Assembly: GCA_020466095.1 (NCBI GenBank) | Contig: CM035808.1 | Coordinates: forward strand, 38,506,366-38,570,365 | Direction: 5' to 3' | DNA length: 64,000 bases | Source of the DNA: Chlorops oryzae | Lineage: Eukaryota > Arthropoda > Insecta > Diptera > Chloropidae | In this document: positions 45,228 through 55,927 of the stretch, piece by piece | Layout: each line of letters starts with the position of its first letter | How positions within the stretch are numbered: the stretch's first letter is position 1 | Translations under genes and position numbers: made by a program | The notes under the pieces: model-generated | Told to the model about the DNA's origin: nothing | The model's database searches: none | Seen by the model: only the letters and a program-made list of their open reading frames with translations

Positions 45228-45470
45228 CCGATTTGTGCGAAAACCGGTCGGCTGGCTTCGTGTGTGTAAAAAACAGGGTTCAGAAATCTGTTCGCGAACG
45301 AATCGTTATCACACGAACTGAATTTATATTTCGTTCGCGAACGAAATGCTTTTCGATCGCGAAAAAAATTTTTGGTTCGTGAATGGAATCGGAAAGCAGA
45401 CGAACTGAAAAAATAAATTCGTAAGCGATTTTAATCGGAATTAATCGGTTCTTTTTCGTTCTCCACAGTG
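45228..45470. repeat. TTCGTTCGCGAA palindrome cluster
   Basis: A perfect 20-bp palindrome, ATTTCGTTCGCGAACGAAAT, lies at 45328-45347. TGTTCGCGAACGAATCG is at 45289-45305, and further CGATCGCGAA and GGTTCGTGAAT variants follow. Such clusters mark hAT subterminal regions, but no ends or duplication were found. Confidence 0.5.
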
Positions 45471-45540
45471 GTATGCAATTTTGTATTTTTTAGAAAGAAA
45501 GATGTGAGTTGGGGCCTTTCTACATTAAGGTAACGAAATA

Positions 45541-45637
45541 CACTAGAAATTGATTATTTTTACATACATAAAATTTGACAGTGTTCCTCTGGATTTGGCA
45601 TTAAGTGTAGGGACGCCATTAGCCTGTTTTATATATA
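45541..45637 (+). repeat. Dispersed repeat D, copy 1
   Basis: This aligns closely with 52643-52739: CACTAGAAATTGATTxTTTT, then ACATACATAAA, TTTGACAGTGTTxCTCTGG and GGAxGCCATTxGCCTGTTTT. The right end is interrupted by the MITE at 45638. Confidence 0.75.
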
Positions 45638-46039
45638 CAGTGGTCGTCCAGTAGTACGTACTTACGATAATATGAATAACTGTATTTTTTGAAAGCATTT
45701 GTTTGTTTTTCTATAAATGGATGAGAAATGTAGTGATTCTTTGAAGTTCCTATTATTTTTTTCTGCGGTTAGCTGTTAAGAAGCCAGTTGCTATGAAGTT
45801 TTATATTAAAGTGCGCATTTGATATTTTCATAATGTTTAACAAAAATACGGCAAAAAGATGTCAATTTCTGTAAAAATTAAGTTATTTTGTTTATTTTGG
45901 TTTAAATAAAAAATTAAATTAAATTACGTGCATGTGCTTTATTCATAAAAAAGGGAAGAAAAATTCGTGCCCAATAATACGATTCCAGCATTAAGAATCC
46001 GCCTGACATTATATAATTCGTACTATTGGACGACCACTG
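45638..46039. mobile_element. Tc1/mariner-type MITE, 402 bp, TA target
   Basis: TA at 45636 and at 46040 flank ends CAGTGGTCGTCCAGTAGTAC and, in reverse complement, CAGTGGTCGTCCAATAGTAC (one mismatch over 21 bp). The ends and TA target fit the Tc1/mariner group. The interior shows no transposase. It is inserted in repeat D. Confidence 0.85.
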
Positions 46040-46393
46040 TATACCTTAATTAATATCGATCCTTTTGTTCGACAAAAAATAAATGATCATTTCCCTAGTA
46101 ACACAAGATTCTGAAATTTTTTTACAGAAGGAATGCCCAGGGAACCATAGGTCAAAACCGAATTTTTTTCTTACGCTTCTTCAAAATAAGATCCATCTTA
46201 CATATGCCTAAAAGCATACTTCAAATTATTACAGAAAAAATGAAATTTCTACCAAGCCTGCAGAAATGAGCCGGTCAATTTCCTAAGAAGAACTGGCCTT
46301 TGACCGCTCCAAATGCTACCGGTTATATTATGGCAGTTCGCTCCATCGAATTCGGCAAGCCGGCGGTCGCTACACTTCAACATATTATTGTGT

Positions 46394-46660
46394 AAAAACT
46401 AGTGGACGGATCGCGGTCAAATTAAAAATTTTAGTTTGGAAAAGGTATTCTTTATTCTAAAATAGACTAATTTTGGAAATTTAGTAGTTTTTGTTGGCAT
46501 TTTCTTTAGAGTAAAGCAATAAATTTTTATATGTTTCGTAGTTTGCACGAAATTTTTGAACAAAATAGGCAACCGATGAGTGTGCAATCTTCCGATATGA
46601 TCGATTGAATTATTATTTCATGAAAAACATCATAAACTTGTTTAATTTTTATAGTTATTA
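46394..46660 (+). repeat. Dispersed repeat G, copy 2 (uninterrupted)
   Basis: Counterpart of 43901-45075 without the hAT insertion. It carries a single GTTTGCAC at 46541-46548. Confidence 0.7.
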
Positions 46661-46896
46661 ATTTTTTTTTTAATTCTTTTAAAAAATATCTAAACCTGCT
46701 ACACCGAGAGAAATAACAACAGTTAAATCAACTACTTAGAACAGTTAAAGTAAGAGTGGTCAAATAAACTGTATTCCGCGTTAAATGCACTGAAAAAGGC
46801 AGTCAAATGAACAGTTGAAAAACAGTTACTTTTTATGTTCAAATTCGCTTTCGTTCACTTAGACGTATAAGTTCGCATTCTGATCAACCGTCTCCG

Positions 46897-46976
46897 GAGG
46901 TCTCGATAGCTCAGTGCTTTAAACTGTGACTCGAAAGTCGTGAGCTTCGGGGTTCTATCCCTGCTGGCGGCGGGAA
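46897..46976 (+). other. tRNA-like segment 1 (Pol III A and B boxes)
   Basis: An A-box-like TAGCTCAGTGCTTTAAACTG starts at 46907 and a B-box-like GGTTCTATCCC lies at 46951-46961. GACTCGAAAGTC between them could form an anticodon-like stem. The T-arm is poor and the acceptor stem does not pair convincingly, so this is a tRNA-derived relic or SINE-head-like sequence, not a functional tRNA. A long T run starts near 46988. Confidence 0.6.
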
Positions 46977-47205
46977 TTTTTCTGAATTTTTTTTTTTAAT
47001 TACAGTTTTTTTTTTGTTCAGAGTGTAGTTGTTTTGGAAGACAAAAATTTTCTCCTAAATTTTTAAGGTTTTAATTTAGTTAATTTTTTTTTAATGGTTC
47101 ATTTTCAAGCAAAAAATTTTGGGAGTGAAACATTTCCTTAAGCACGTTCCCCAAAACTTGAGCAACCATAAGCTCAAGTGAGCATTTTGACCAACAAATT
47201 AAATT

Positions 47206-47281
47206 CGTTCGTTTAGCGTAATGGTTAAGACGTTCGCCCAGCGAAGTGGAGGTCAGCGGTTCAAGGCTCGGCCGAGGCGAG
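47206..47281 (+). other. tRNA-like segment 2 (tRNA-Val-like)
   Basis: The A-box-like TAGCGTAATGGTTAAGACG (47214) and B-box-like GGTTCAAGGCTC (47258-47269) are present. The stretch GTTAAGACGTTCGCC resembles the GTTATCACGTTCGCC core of eukaryotic tRNA-Val, after which the anticodon region is altered. Acceptor pairing is weak. A tRNA-derived sequence. Confidence 0.6.
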
Positions 47282-47730
47282 AAAATTTAAAGAGATGAAA
47301 GAGAAAAAGATTTAAATAGAAACAAATAAATAAAGAAAAAATATATCATTTAATAAAAAAAAAAAAAATATTAATAAAAGAAGATAAAAAAAATCAAAGC
47401 AAAAAATAAATTTTTTTTTCCCAGTCGCTGGTGACAGTTGATTTAACCGCGAGACAGTTATATCAACCATCAGGTAGTTATATCCTTATTGACTGTGTTT
47501 GCACTGTTGAGTTGACCGCTACTGTACATAAGTTAACAATTAACGGTGAACTCGGTTATTTTAACGTACTTTTTCAGTTAATATAACTACCTTTTTCTCT
47601 CGGTGTATTAAGGGATGCCTCTAAAGCCATGAAGTTATTGGAAAGATATGAAATATATTTTCTGGAGTTCTTGACCACAATCCCAATAAAACATCTACCA
47701 AAATTCATAATTTTTCTCACTCACTACCTA

Positions 47731-47985
47731 TTTAATCTAAATTGTTAGTTAACTTTGAAAAACGAGCAAAAGTGGATACATGTGGGTCTTATTTAGAGCA
47801 TGTTTTGTGCTCACTCTTTTCTTACAATCTTTACGAAATTTTCCTCTCACTATTTATATTCCCAAATAATAGAAGAATATATACCAAACAAAATGTCACA
47901 ACGATATCTTCGTTAACGCCGAAGATATACGGAGCAAACAATTGAAAAGCCCAACATGTATCCAGCTTTGCTCGCCACTGTACAT
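47731..47985 (+). repeat. Dispersed repeat B, copy 2
   Basis: Counterpart of 22919-23172, ending in the same TGCTCGCCACTGTACAT. Here it runs on into repeat C. Confidence 0.7.
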
Positions 47986-47992
47986 CTTTTTT

Positions 47993-48110
47993 TTTAAAGT
48001 ATTTACTAACATAGGGGTATAAATTATGGCAGTAACCTCACAATATAGAACAGCAAGTCTTCATACCGAGTTATTCGGACTCATTTTCGAGAATAAAAGC
48101 CCCCAACAGC
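47993..48110 (+). repeat. Dispersed repeat C, copy 1
   Basis: This aligns with 52753-52873: TTTAAAGTAxT, ATGGCAGTAACCTCACAAT, ATACCGAGxxxTTCGGAC and AATAAAAGCCCCCAACAG are shared. Confidence 0.7.
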
Positions 48111-50080
48111 CCCATGGAACAAAATCTCACCAAAGTCGAAGGGTTTTTCTTCAGCATGGAGTCTCGATTTCGAGTGGTGACAGTTAATGTGAGAATAAAG
48201 TAAATATAAAAGACCAAGGACCCACACAACTTCAACTTTATTAGAATAAGTAATTTGAAACCAAACCAAACCAAACAAACCAACCTTTCCTCGAAATGTA
48301 CTCTTTGAAAGTTATTAATACATGAAACATAAAATAATGAAATAAAATCAATAAAAGTGGGTGAAACGAGAAATTTACGTACAAGAAATGTCCTCCGTTG
48401 AGGCATACACAACACAAAAAAACAGCCCTTAAAAAAAAAAAAATAGCAAAAAAATAAAAAATATTTTACATAAAAAAAAAAATTGAAAAATAAAAAAAAT
48501 AAAATACAAACAAAATATGTAATGAGAGAAAAAATGTAAATGCACAAATAAAAGAAAAGAAGTGAAAAGAATAGCAAAATGCAACATGAAAAAGGCAGAA
48601 ATTCGTGTATGTATCCACATCTTTGCACATAAAGCGCAGCGAAGAAAATGAAAAGTACAGTAAGTAAAAAAAAAACTGAAAAAAGTGGAAAAAATGATGC
48701 ATTTTCTCTGCATGCATATTTCTCTCCGCCGATTTCTTGACATATGTACAGTTGAGAGGCGCTGCAACCGAAGCGCGTTGACACCCAACAATAAAGCCAA
48801 AGCCAAAGCCAAACTATAAGCGCACGAAACTCAACTTTCAACTCTTTTCGAGCTGAGGATCCACATTCACAGGCATTCGCTTGCTTTGTACGGCCTTAGA
48901 CGATTAGATAAAGTGGAGGAAAATTTATGAAAGAGAAAAAAGAAGAAGAAGAAAATTTAAAAAAAAAAGAGCAAAGCGCAAAGCCCAAGGAAGAAACATA
49001 GGGAATAGGAATTCGGTTCGACGATTGACAAAAAATAGTGTTTGAATGTTAAAGTGAAACCTTTGAGGGATTGAAATCAATGAGTTTCAAATGCAAATTA
49101 TTTTTATCTCCTCCAATATGTTTGACTTTCCCAATCAAGAAAAGTGTCGGATGATGAAAAGAGAAAACCTTTTTCCCATAGTAAGGCTTAATTATTTTGT
49201 AAAATATTGGGGCTCCCTTGGACACTCCTCTTAAGCGGACACCTTCCTTAAACAAAATTTGATGAAGATAATGCAAAGTTTAAAGGTGGCGCAATGACCT
49301 CACAGATAGAAAAATCGTATTTTTCGATTTTCAAATAGCCATAACTTAAGAACTACTATTCCTAGCTATATGCAATGTTATAAGGGGATTATTAATATTC
49401 AGAGCCGCATCTTTCTTCTTGAGGTCACAAAACCCTAAATCTACACATAACAAAATTTCTCTAACAAAAACATATTTTTGAAAGAAAAAAGTTTTCTGCA
49501 TTTTACGGGTTAATCTTACCTCTGACAGATACACCAACAATTACCAGTCCCACTTATTTTCAATAGAGGAAACTTGTTCACCTTTGCCGGGAAACTCTAT
49601 CTCAACAAGGTTATAGACTTATCATAGAAAAATTGGGAAAAAATGTTCTCTTGTCCTCAACGAGGCAAATGTCAATCTGAGAAAGGCGATAATGATGCGG
49701 GACTTATTATTTCTCAGTAAGGAAACATTTTTGATTCTTTATCATAAGATCGTCTTGTTACATATGATCAAATCCACAATAAGATTTCAAAATTGAACAG
49801 CTGTTAACATGAACTTGAAGAAACTAGTTCTATAAAAATAACAAGTCTGGAAAGATATACTTAGAACAAGTCAAACAACTTTGTGAAATTACTGCAGTCT
49901 AGAGGAGTGTTAATCGAGCACTAAAACAAAACGTTCATAAATGAGTCGAACCGCCCCACAATAGAAAAATTGCTCTTACCTTGAGGTTTCCAACTCGCCC
50001 TAATTGTAATGTATTTTTAGGGTATGAATCCGAATATAGGACAATAAAATTCCAACGAGTCTACGTGTAGCCAAACCTAA
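48111..50080. other. A-rich and anonymous DNA; no gene
   Basis: 48.1-49.0 kb is strongly A-rich on the plus strand and gives a 256-residue minus-strand frame full of Phe, Leu and Tyr that I reject. 49209-49250 has TCCTCTTAAGCGGACACC, a Tigger-like motif. 49560-49800 aligns with 51060-51320, including CCTCAACGAGGCA, and may be a decayed transposon relic. Confidence 0.4.
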
Positions 50081-51566
50081 ACAAGTAAAAAAGCTAAAGA
50101 TCGGTCAAGCCCGACTTTGAAATACCCAGCGTCCCGAATTATGAGCGCATGTTTGCTTCTCCATTTGTGGGCTGGCAGTGAAGCAAAATAAATTGTATTC
50201 CAGTACACCTTTCATTCAGAACAACTTGTCACCTATGTTGCGAATTGAAGCTTTCTACGCCATATTTACTTCCAAGTACGATACCTTATTTGTGCTATTT
50301 GAGAGGCGCTGGCAACCGAGAGGCGGACTCCATTTTATTTTCAGGATAAATGTCCCTTTTCGTAGTTTACGACGTAACCAAATATTCAATGGAATGTGTT
50401 CGAGCTGGTGCCAAGTTCACAAGCATTTTACTGAACAACACATTATATTCATTTGTGGAGGTTGGCAGATATAAGCAAGGATGCCCACATTTTTAAAACT
50501 TAGATCATACTCGGATCCCGATATACCTGTTTGCCAAATTTCGACTTGATTGGTCACAAAAGCCGTTTCGGAGAGTTAGATCCGAAACCTAGGAGGACGG
50601 ACAGACAATGTCTAAATCGATTCATTTTTGATCCTGTCCATATTCTATACATTTCACCAATCGGATATATGCACCGGATCAAAAAGCATGAGAACAGTGT
50701 CATATAAGCAGTGATCATATTTGTAAATATTGCCCCGGTTATAAGCATCAGTCGAAGTCTGCATATATTGAAACCCCGGCTATAAGCACAACCAGTCTTA
50801 TACAAAAATCGATTCAATAACAAAGTTTTCGGCGTACACAATAGATATATTGAGCTTCATTTAATTTTAAATAAGCATAACTTTATTAAAAAAACCAACT
50901 ATATGCAAAAAATTATTAAATTCGAGCTTTCTATCGACACAAAAAAATCTACAATAAAGTTTAAAATTATGTTAACCCTAACATAATTTTACGAAAAGTA
51001 GTCAGATTTTCTGGATTGTCTTGTTGTCTTTTGGACAAAACTCATAATTAGAATTTTTTCAATAGTGGGACTATGCGCTTCGACAAATTGTGCGGATGAG
51101 AAACTTTCGTCACACAACTGTCATAGAATTTATCATGAAAAATTACGATGGGAAAAAGTTCCTGCCTCAACGAGGCATTTGCGAAGCTGATGAGTACTAC
51201 TAATATGCGACTTATCTATTTCTCTAGTAATGAAATTGATTTGAGGCATAAGGTTAGTCATAACGATTTTCAGCTGTGTAGCTTGATCAAATCAGGGCTT
51301 GTTTGTATTGAACAGTGTAGAAAATGGCACAAATTCCGTGATATAAGCGTGGATGACTTAGAAGCGGGGTGCATATATCAAATTAATTTCAGTACAATTT
51401 TGATGAAAAAACATGAAGCACGTTTAGATCAACGTTCCAATAACCGGATGCTTATACCGGGGTGCATTCATCACTGATATGTATTTATGTCTATTCTCGT
51501 GAGCTTATTCTCCACTGTTACAAGTTCGCACAAAACTAATATACCCCGCTTACGCTGTATAAAAAG
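50081..51566 (-). mobile_element. DINE-1/INE-1-like copy split by a pogo-like insertion
   Basis: 50081-50645 matches the left nine-tenths of the copy at 36369-36990, including AACAAGTAAA, GGTCAAGCCCGACTTT, CCCTTTTCGTAGTTTAC and TGTCTAAATCGATTCA. About 51480-51566 matches its remaining right end (GTTACAAG, TTCGCACAAAACTAATATAC, CCCCGCTTACGCTG, TATAAAAAG). About 830 bp of foreign sequence separates them. The copy has many small indels relative to the 36-kb copy. Confidence 0.75.
50655..51478. mobile_element. Pogo-like element inserted in a DINE-1-like copy
   Basis: The left side has CAGTGATCATATTTG and GCCCCGGTTATAAGCAT (50711-50750). The right side, in reverse complement from 51476, is CAGTGATGAATGCACCCCGG followed by TATAAGCATCCGG. 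The CCGGxTATAAGC motif, also at 50773-50785, links it to the 142-bp pogo-like MITE at 12782. A plus-strand frame at 51148-51477 (110 codons including the stop) is open but has no motif I can name. Part of it recurs at 49640-49730 with the string LNEA conserved, suggesting a decayed coding segment. The exact ends are uncertain. Confidence 0.5.
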
Positions 51567-51689
51567 AGGACCAAAAACCTCTCTCAAAGATTACTCTTTG
51601 AGGTTATGTCTAAATATGCAAGCGATGGAGCTTTAACGACCTCATATTCGGATTCAACAACGGCAAACACATAATTAAGCATTAGAGAT

Positions 51690-51780
51690 GGGAATCTATC
51701 GATATTATCGAAGGAACTATCGATGGTTTCACAATATCGATGGCACTATCAGTCGTTTTTCGACTGTCGACTGTCGAATT
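51690..51780. repeat. One-sided hAT-like end
   Basis: TTAGAGATGGGAATCTATCG at 51687, followed by several ATATCGAT/CTATCGATGG motifs, looks like a hAT terminus and subterminal cluster. No matching right end or duplication found, so a truncated copy is likely. Confidence 0.45.
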
Positions 51781-52174
51781 TGCTCAGTTACATGCGATAT
51801 ACTACTTACAAGATCTTTTGGGTATATTTGTAGATGAGGAAAAAAAGTAAAAAGGAATTGATGAAGATGACACAGCTTTTCTGGGAAAAAACACAAAACT
51901 TTGGATACTTGGAAGTTTTTTTGTCATGAACTCAATTAGCGCCATAAGAGTGCTGGATGCTACACCATTAGAAACAGTTCATTCAGCGCTTCCACAAAAA
52001 AACTTACGTGGAATTTGGTTTTTTCAGCAAAGGGGAATTCAGACGTTCCGACTTTTCATCCAAGGCCGGATCGTCTGAGGTCCCTATCACCGTGTGAATC
52101 CTATTTATGTATGTGTTTTAAGTGTCGATTGTATCAATAACGATCAATGGTCAGAGCCGATAGTATTTTCAAAT
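51781..52174. other. Anonymous DNA between repeats
   Basis: Nothing recognised besides short AT-rich open frames. Confidence 0.35.
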
Positions 52175-52873
52175 TATTGCCCAGCATATACAGCTCGATT
52201 CGAAATATTCCTGCGAGTTTTTCCCCTCGGATTTTTAGCAAAATTCTACCATCCTCAGATCACGTGAAAAGGGAATATAAAGGTAGGAAAATTTCGAACA
52301 TTTTGAAGCAAAGGTCCATCACATTTTCTCTCTAATTGACGCTTAGTGGGCTCGCAGTCTTCAACCAAGATTTAACTTATCAGAGGGTTAAACTTTCAAA
52401 TGATAGCTCTTATGACAGATTAATCCAGGTTTAATACTGCGGCTAAAGACTACAAAATAAATGAATACATATATTCGAAAATTTAAACTTTCGAAGTTCT
52501 AAAACCGAGTTGGACCCTTAGAGTACATACAAAAAATTCCCCGGGAATATTCATTTAGAAAAGGGTGGTATAATTACAGCTACAACAAAGATCACATGAG
52601 ATTACTACTTATGCTCGATGATCCCATGAAGAAGCAAAAACACTAGAAATTGATTGTTTTTACATACATAAATTTTGACAGTGTTTCTCTGGATTTGGCA
52701 TCAAGTGTAGGAACGCCATTCGCCTGTTTTATATATATATAAGTATACATAGTTTTTTAAAGTACTGACAGAGAGGTTTAAGTAATGGCAGTAACCTCAC
52801 AATGTATATAGAAAAACATGTCTTTATACCGAGCCGTTCGGACACAATTTCGATAATAAAAGCCCCCAACAGA
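52175..52873 (+). repeat. Composite dispersed repeat (E, D and C segments in order)
   Basis: 52175-52343 matches 43752-43900, 52643-52739 matches 45541-45637, and 52753-52873 matches 47993-48110, in the same order and orientation. D and C are nearly adjacent here, whereas in the 43.7-48.1 kb region they are separated by about 2.4 kb of other sequence, including two TIR elements. Confidence 0.65.
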
Positions 52874-55439
52874 GAAAATGTTTCGCTATAATTTCTCATT
52901 CGATTTCAATTGCTTACCTTGTATCGACTCATTTTACGTTGCTTCACCAAAGGCATAGCCAAAACTTTCTTTTTTTCAACGGCGGCAGTTCATTTTTTGA
53001 AATACATTTAAGAGTTTATTTTCTGCGGTTTCAAGATTTATTCAGCGATTTTGATATTGAATTTTTTGGTTTTTGTTTTTGTATTTTTTTGCCTTTTTTT
53101 AATTCTCTTCTTTCAAGTCGATTTATTTTGCTTGATTTGAACACTTTTTGTTGTATTTTAATTGCTATTGAATTATTTATAATTTAATTTTTTCAATTTA
53201 TTTTCATATGAAATCACTTTTTAAAGGTCCTTCCGAGCTCGTAGATCAGCTGTTTTTACGCTAGATTCGATGGGGAACCAGGAACCGGAACCTTATTCGT
53301 ATCGTCAACGATCGATGCCATTCAACTCAAATTCGATGAGTTCGAAGAGTTAACCGTTTGAGTGCACTTTCTTTCTTTCGGTTATTCAATTTAAACGTTT
53401 AATTGAATGGACTAATCCTTTATGAATGGTTTCAGCTTAAGGTTTTTAGATTTATTCAGCAGAATTTCCTGATTAAGACTTTGGAGTTCGCTTTTCACAT
53501 TTATGGCAGTCCTTTTTCCTGGTAATGTGTAATTTTTTTTTTTTTAAGTTCTAAGGAAATTCCCTTTTGCGGAGAACTATCTACACATAAATTGGAGATG
53601 GATGGATTGGTTAATTTATGAAAATTCTTGCAATTAATCTTAAATTTAAATTAACAAAATATGACTGACTGACTGGCTGACTGGGCACTTTCAATGTAGT
53701 GGGTTTCACACGTCATCACTGACTCAGTTCGATTCACAAATACACACGGAGCAATACGATGAAATCCCTCGGGTATGTTTCAGACAAAGTTTTTTTGCTT
53801 GTTTATCTCCCATGTGCCGTGCACTCGAGAGGCATCATTTCGAGTGCAATGAGATTTTTCCGATTTTTTAACGATTTCTCACCGAACGCCACAAACTGCA
53901 GCGAAGCGTTGCATTAGACTGAAAATCTCAAAAAATCTTCGCCCGTCCATAGATAGATAGGCGCACAGAGAGGGCAATGGGTATACAGCAGTAGCAGCAG
54001 CAGCAGCAGGGTCGAAGCAAACCACAGCAAGTAAACAAGCAAGCAAGAAAACGTTTTGGCAGAGAAGTAGGCAGGCAAGTAGGCGCAGGCTGAATAAAGT
54101 TAAGAAGGCAAAGAGGGAGTTTGCTGCCGTGAAATTCTGTTGGCGAACAAAAAACCAAGAAGAAAAAAACGAAAATTGCAAGTGCCTGAACGAAATTGTC
54201 AGAAGCGAAAAATTCAAAACGAATGCGATAAAAAGTAATGAAAGTCATAACAAAAACTAATAATAATAATAATATTCTGCTCTTGATAAGATCAGAGATT
54301 GTACCATGCAACAACCATTACATTTTCATATGGCAATTAGTAATCCATTAGGAGGAAATCTATAAAATATTTGAGGTTTTAATTAGAGCTAATCGCTGGT
54401 GCGAGTGACTTGGAGCGTCATGGTTGTACATTCTTTTTAAATTTTCAATCGATAGTGCCTTGTCTTCCAGCTGGAGGAGGACCTTTCTTGTGGAACTGTT
54501 AAAACCAGAGCTTTCAATTAAAATCCCATGGTTTTCTGAAAGCTAACACTTTCAATTAAACGAGCGAGAGCATGAAAGTGTTCATCAAATAATTGCGATT
54601 CAGGAAAAGTCTGGGAACCCCTGCACTAAACTGCATATTGGTCATATGGACTGAAGAGGGAAAATATACAATAAAATACGAACGATATATTTAATTCGAA
54701 TTTATTCTATTTTTTTTTTATCTTCCACTTACTCCCTCCACCCTCTCTCTCTCTCTCTCTCTCGGCCCCTCACTCAATCGCTCTCTCACTTAGTTGCTCT
54801 CTTTAATTCGACGTTAAAAGTGGGCAGCAAAAAAATTCACATTTCAGACACTAGAAAGCACAGTCGAACTGAATTGTGTACGAAAATCGCATAATAAAAA
54901 AAGGAAGAAACCCAATAAGATTCGCAACGAGCTGCGTTGGAACGCGTGCACAAATGAACTAAGCAACCGACTCTCCAAGACATAAAACAAACTACTCACT
55001 CACTCACTCGCTCACTTACTCTTACTTTACTTTCTACTGCAATTTTCAACCGACAATGTATATTTTTACATACATATACATATATATATTTTTTTTTTTT
55101 GTTTTTTGTTACTACTTTTCGTTAGATCAAGCCACTGTAGCACCAGAGGAGCAGAGCGGAGTAGAGCGGCGTGGGGTGGAGCGGAACGGAGAGAGAAATA
55201 GCAGTTACGAGTGATACAAACCTATAACCAAAAGCAAAGTGCACAGACGATAACAAAAAAACAAAATAAAAAATAAGGAAAGAAACTAGACGCAGCCGCC
55301 ATGTAACAACAAACACAATAACAACAGCGCGATTCCAATTTAAGCAGCACATTCTCTTCGAGTTGTCAATCAATTGCAGGCAGCAATATGTAGTCGGTAG
55401 GTTGCAACTCGCAACATGAAGCGACGACAATGTGTCGTA
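52874..55439. other. Low-complexity DNA up to the assembly gap; no gene recognised
   Basis: It contains CAG (53987-54009), CT (54742-54763) and CACT tracts, an AT-rich stretch at 53000-53220, and ACATACATATATATA at about 55070. The minus-strand frames at 53879-54314 are antisense to purine-rich tracts. Confidence 0.4.
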
Positions 55440-55539
55440 NNNNNNNNNNNNNNNNNNNNNNNNNNNNNNNNNNNNNNNNNNNNNNNNNNNNNNNNNNNNN
55501 NNNNNNNNNNNNNNNNNNNNNNNNNNNNNNNNNNNNNNN
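55440..55539. other. Assembly gap, exactly 100 N
   Basis: One run of 100 N. Exactly 100 is a common placeholder for a gap of unknown length, so frame and distance across it cannot be trusted. Confidence 0.98.
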
Positions 55540-55540
55540 A

Positions 55541-55927
55541 TGTAGTTTTACGGTTTAAATTAAAACGATTAGGTTCAACAACCTTAGCCTTGGAACGAGT
55601 TAATATTCGATTGTTAATTTGCATTGTATTAGGCTTACTATTATCACCTATATCAACAGAGCATTGCGGTCTCATTTCAAAGAGAGAGTTTATAAAGCCG
55701 CTCAGTGCACTGACATTATTAAGAGCATCATTCACGTTAGAATGGCATAGTAAAGAGACACGATTAATGCAAACATCACACATATATATTACATTTTTAT
55801 TAGATTTTATCAAATTTAGATGATTTATATTTAGTTTTGCACATTTTAAATGCGTTTTCAATTTGCATATAGCACAAAGAGTATGATCGTCAATTAAACA
55901 CTGCAAATTACACTTAGTACACGACAT
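55541..55927 (-). CDS. PHD zinc-finger protein fragment, probably retrotransposon ORF1/gag-like, cut by gap
   Basis: About 129 codons are open from an ATG at 55927 down to the gap. Residues 3-53 have PHD spacing: C3-x2-C6, C18-x2-C21, H26-x2-C29, C50-x2-C53, which is the C4-H-C3 zinc-binding order. PHD fingers usually bind histone tails. In animals they also occur in ORF1 proteins of CR1-like non-LTR retrotransposons and in other transposon proteins. The following 75 residues, including LTRSKAKV and a basic end, are not recognised. The start is the only Met before the first zinc ligand, and no splice signal is needed. Past the gap the frame is unreliable. It could instead be a first exon of a host gene. 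No RT domain is visible in the window. The PHD motif is seen directly; element identity is inferred. Confidence 0.55.

Larger units (their letters stand above)
46702..47605. mobile_element. TA-flanked TIR element, 904 bp, carrying two tRNA-like modules
   Basis: TA at 46700 and at 47606 flank ends CACCGAGAGAAATAAC and, in reverse complement, CACCGAGAGAAAAAGG. Both flanks have dense subterminal ACAGTTAA/GTTGA/TCAACC motifs: 46720-46830 on the left and 47448-47590 on the right. Two A-box/B-box tRNA-like segments (46897-46976 and 47206-47281) lie inside, both on the plus strand and each followed by a T- or A-rich stretch. No protein frame is present. CAC-type ends are reminiscent of the CACTA/Mirage/Chapaev group, but superfamily assignment is open. 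Confidence 0.8.

Noticed and set aside
46897..47281. Functional tRNA genes
   Set aside because: A and B boxes are present, but acceptor and T stems do not pair well and the anticodon regions are altered. They are treated as tRNA-derived sequence inside a transposon.
48071..48841. 256-codon minus-strand open frame
   Set aside because: It is antisense to A-rich DNA and consists mainly of Phe, Leu, Tyr and Ile with no domain. Nested frames overlap it on the same strand in other registers.
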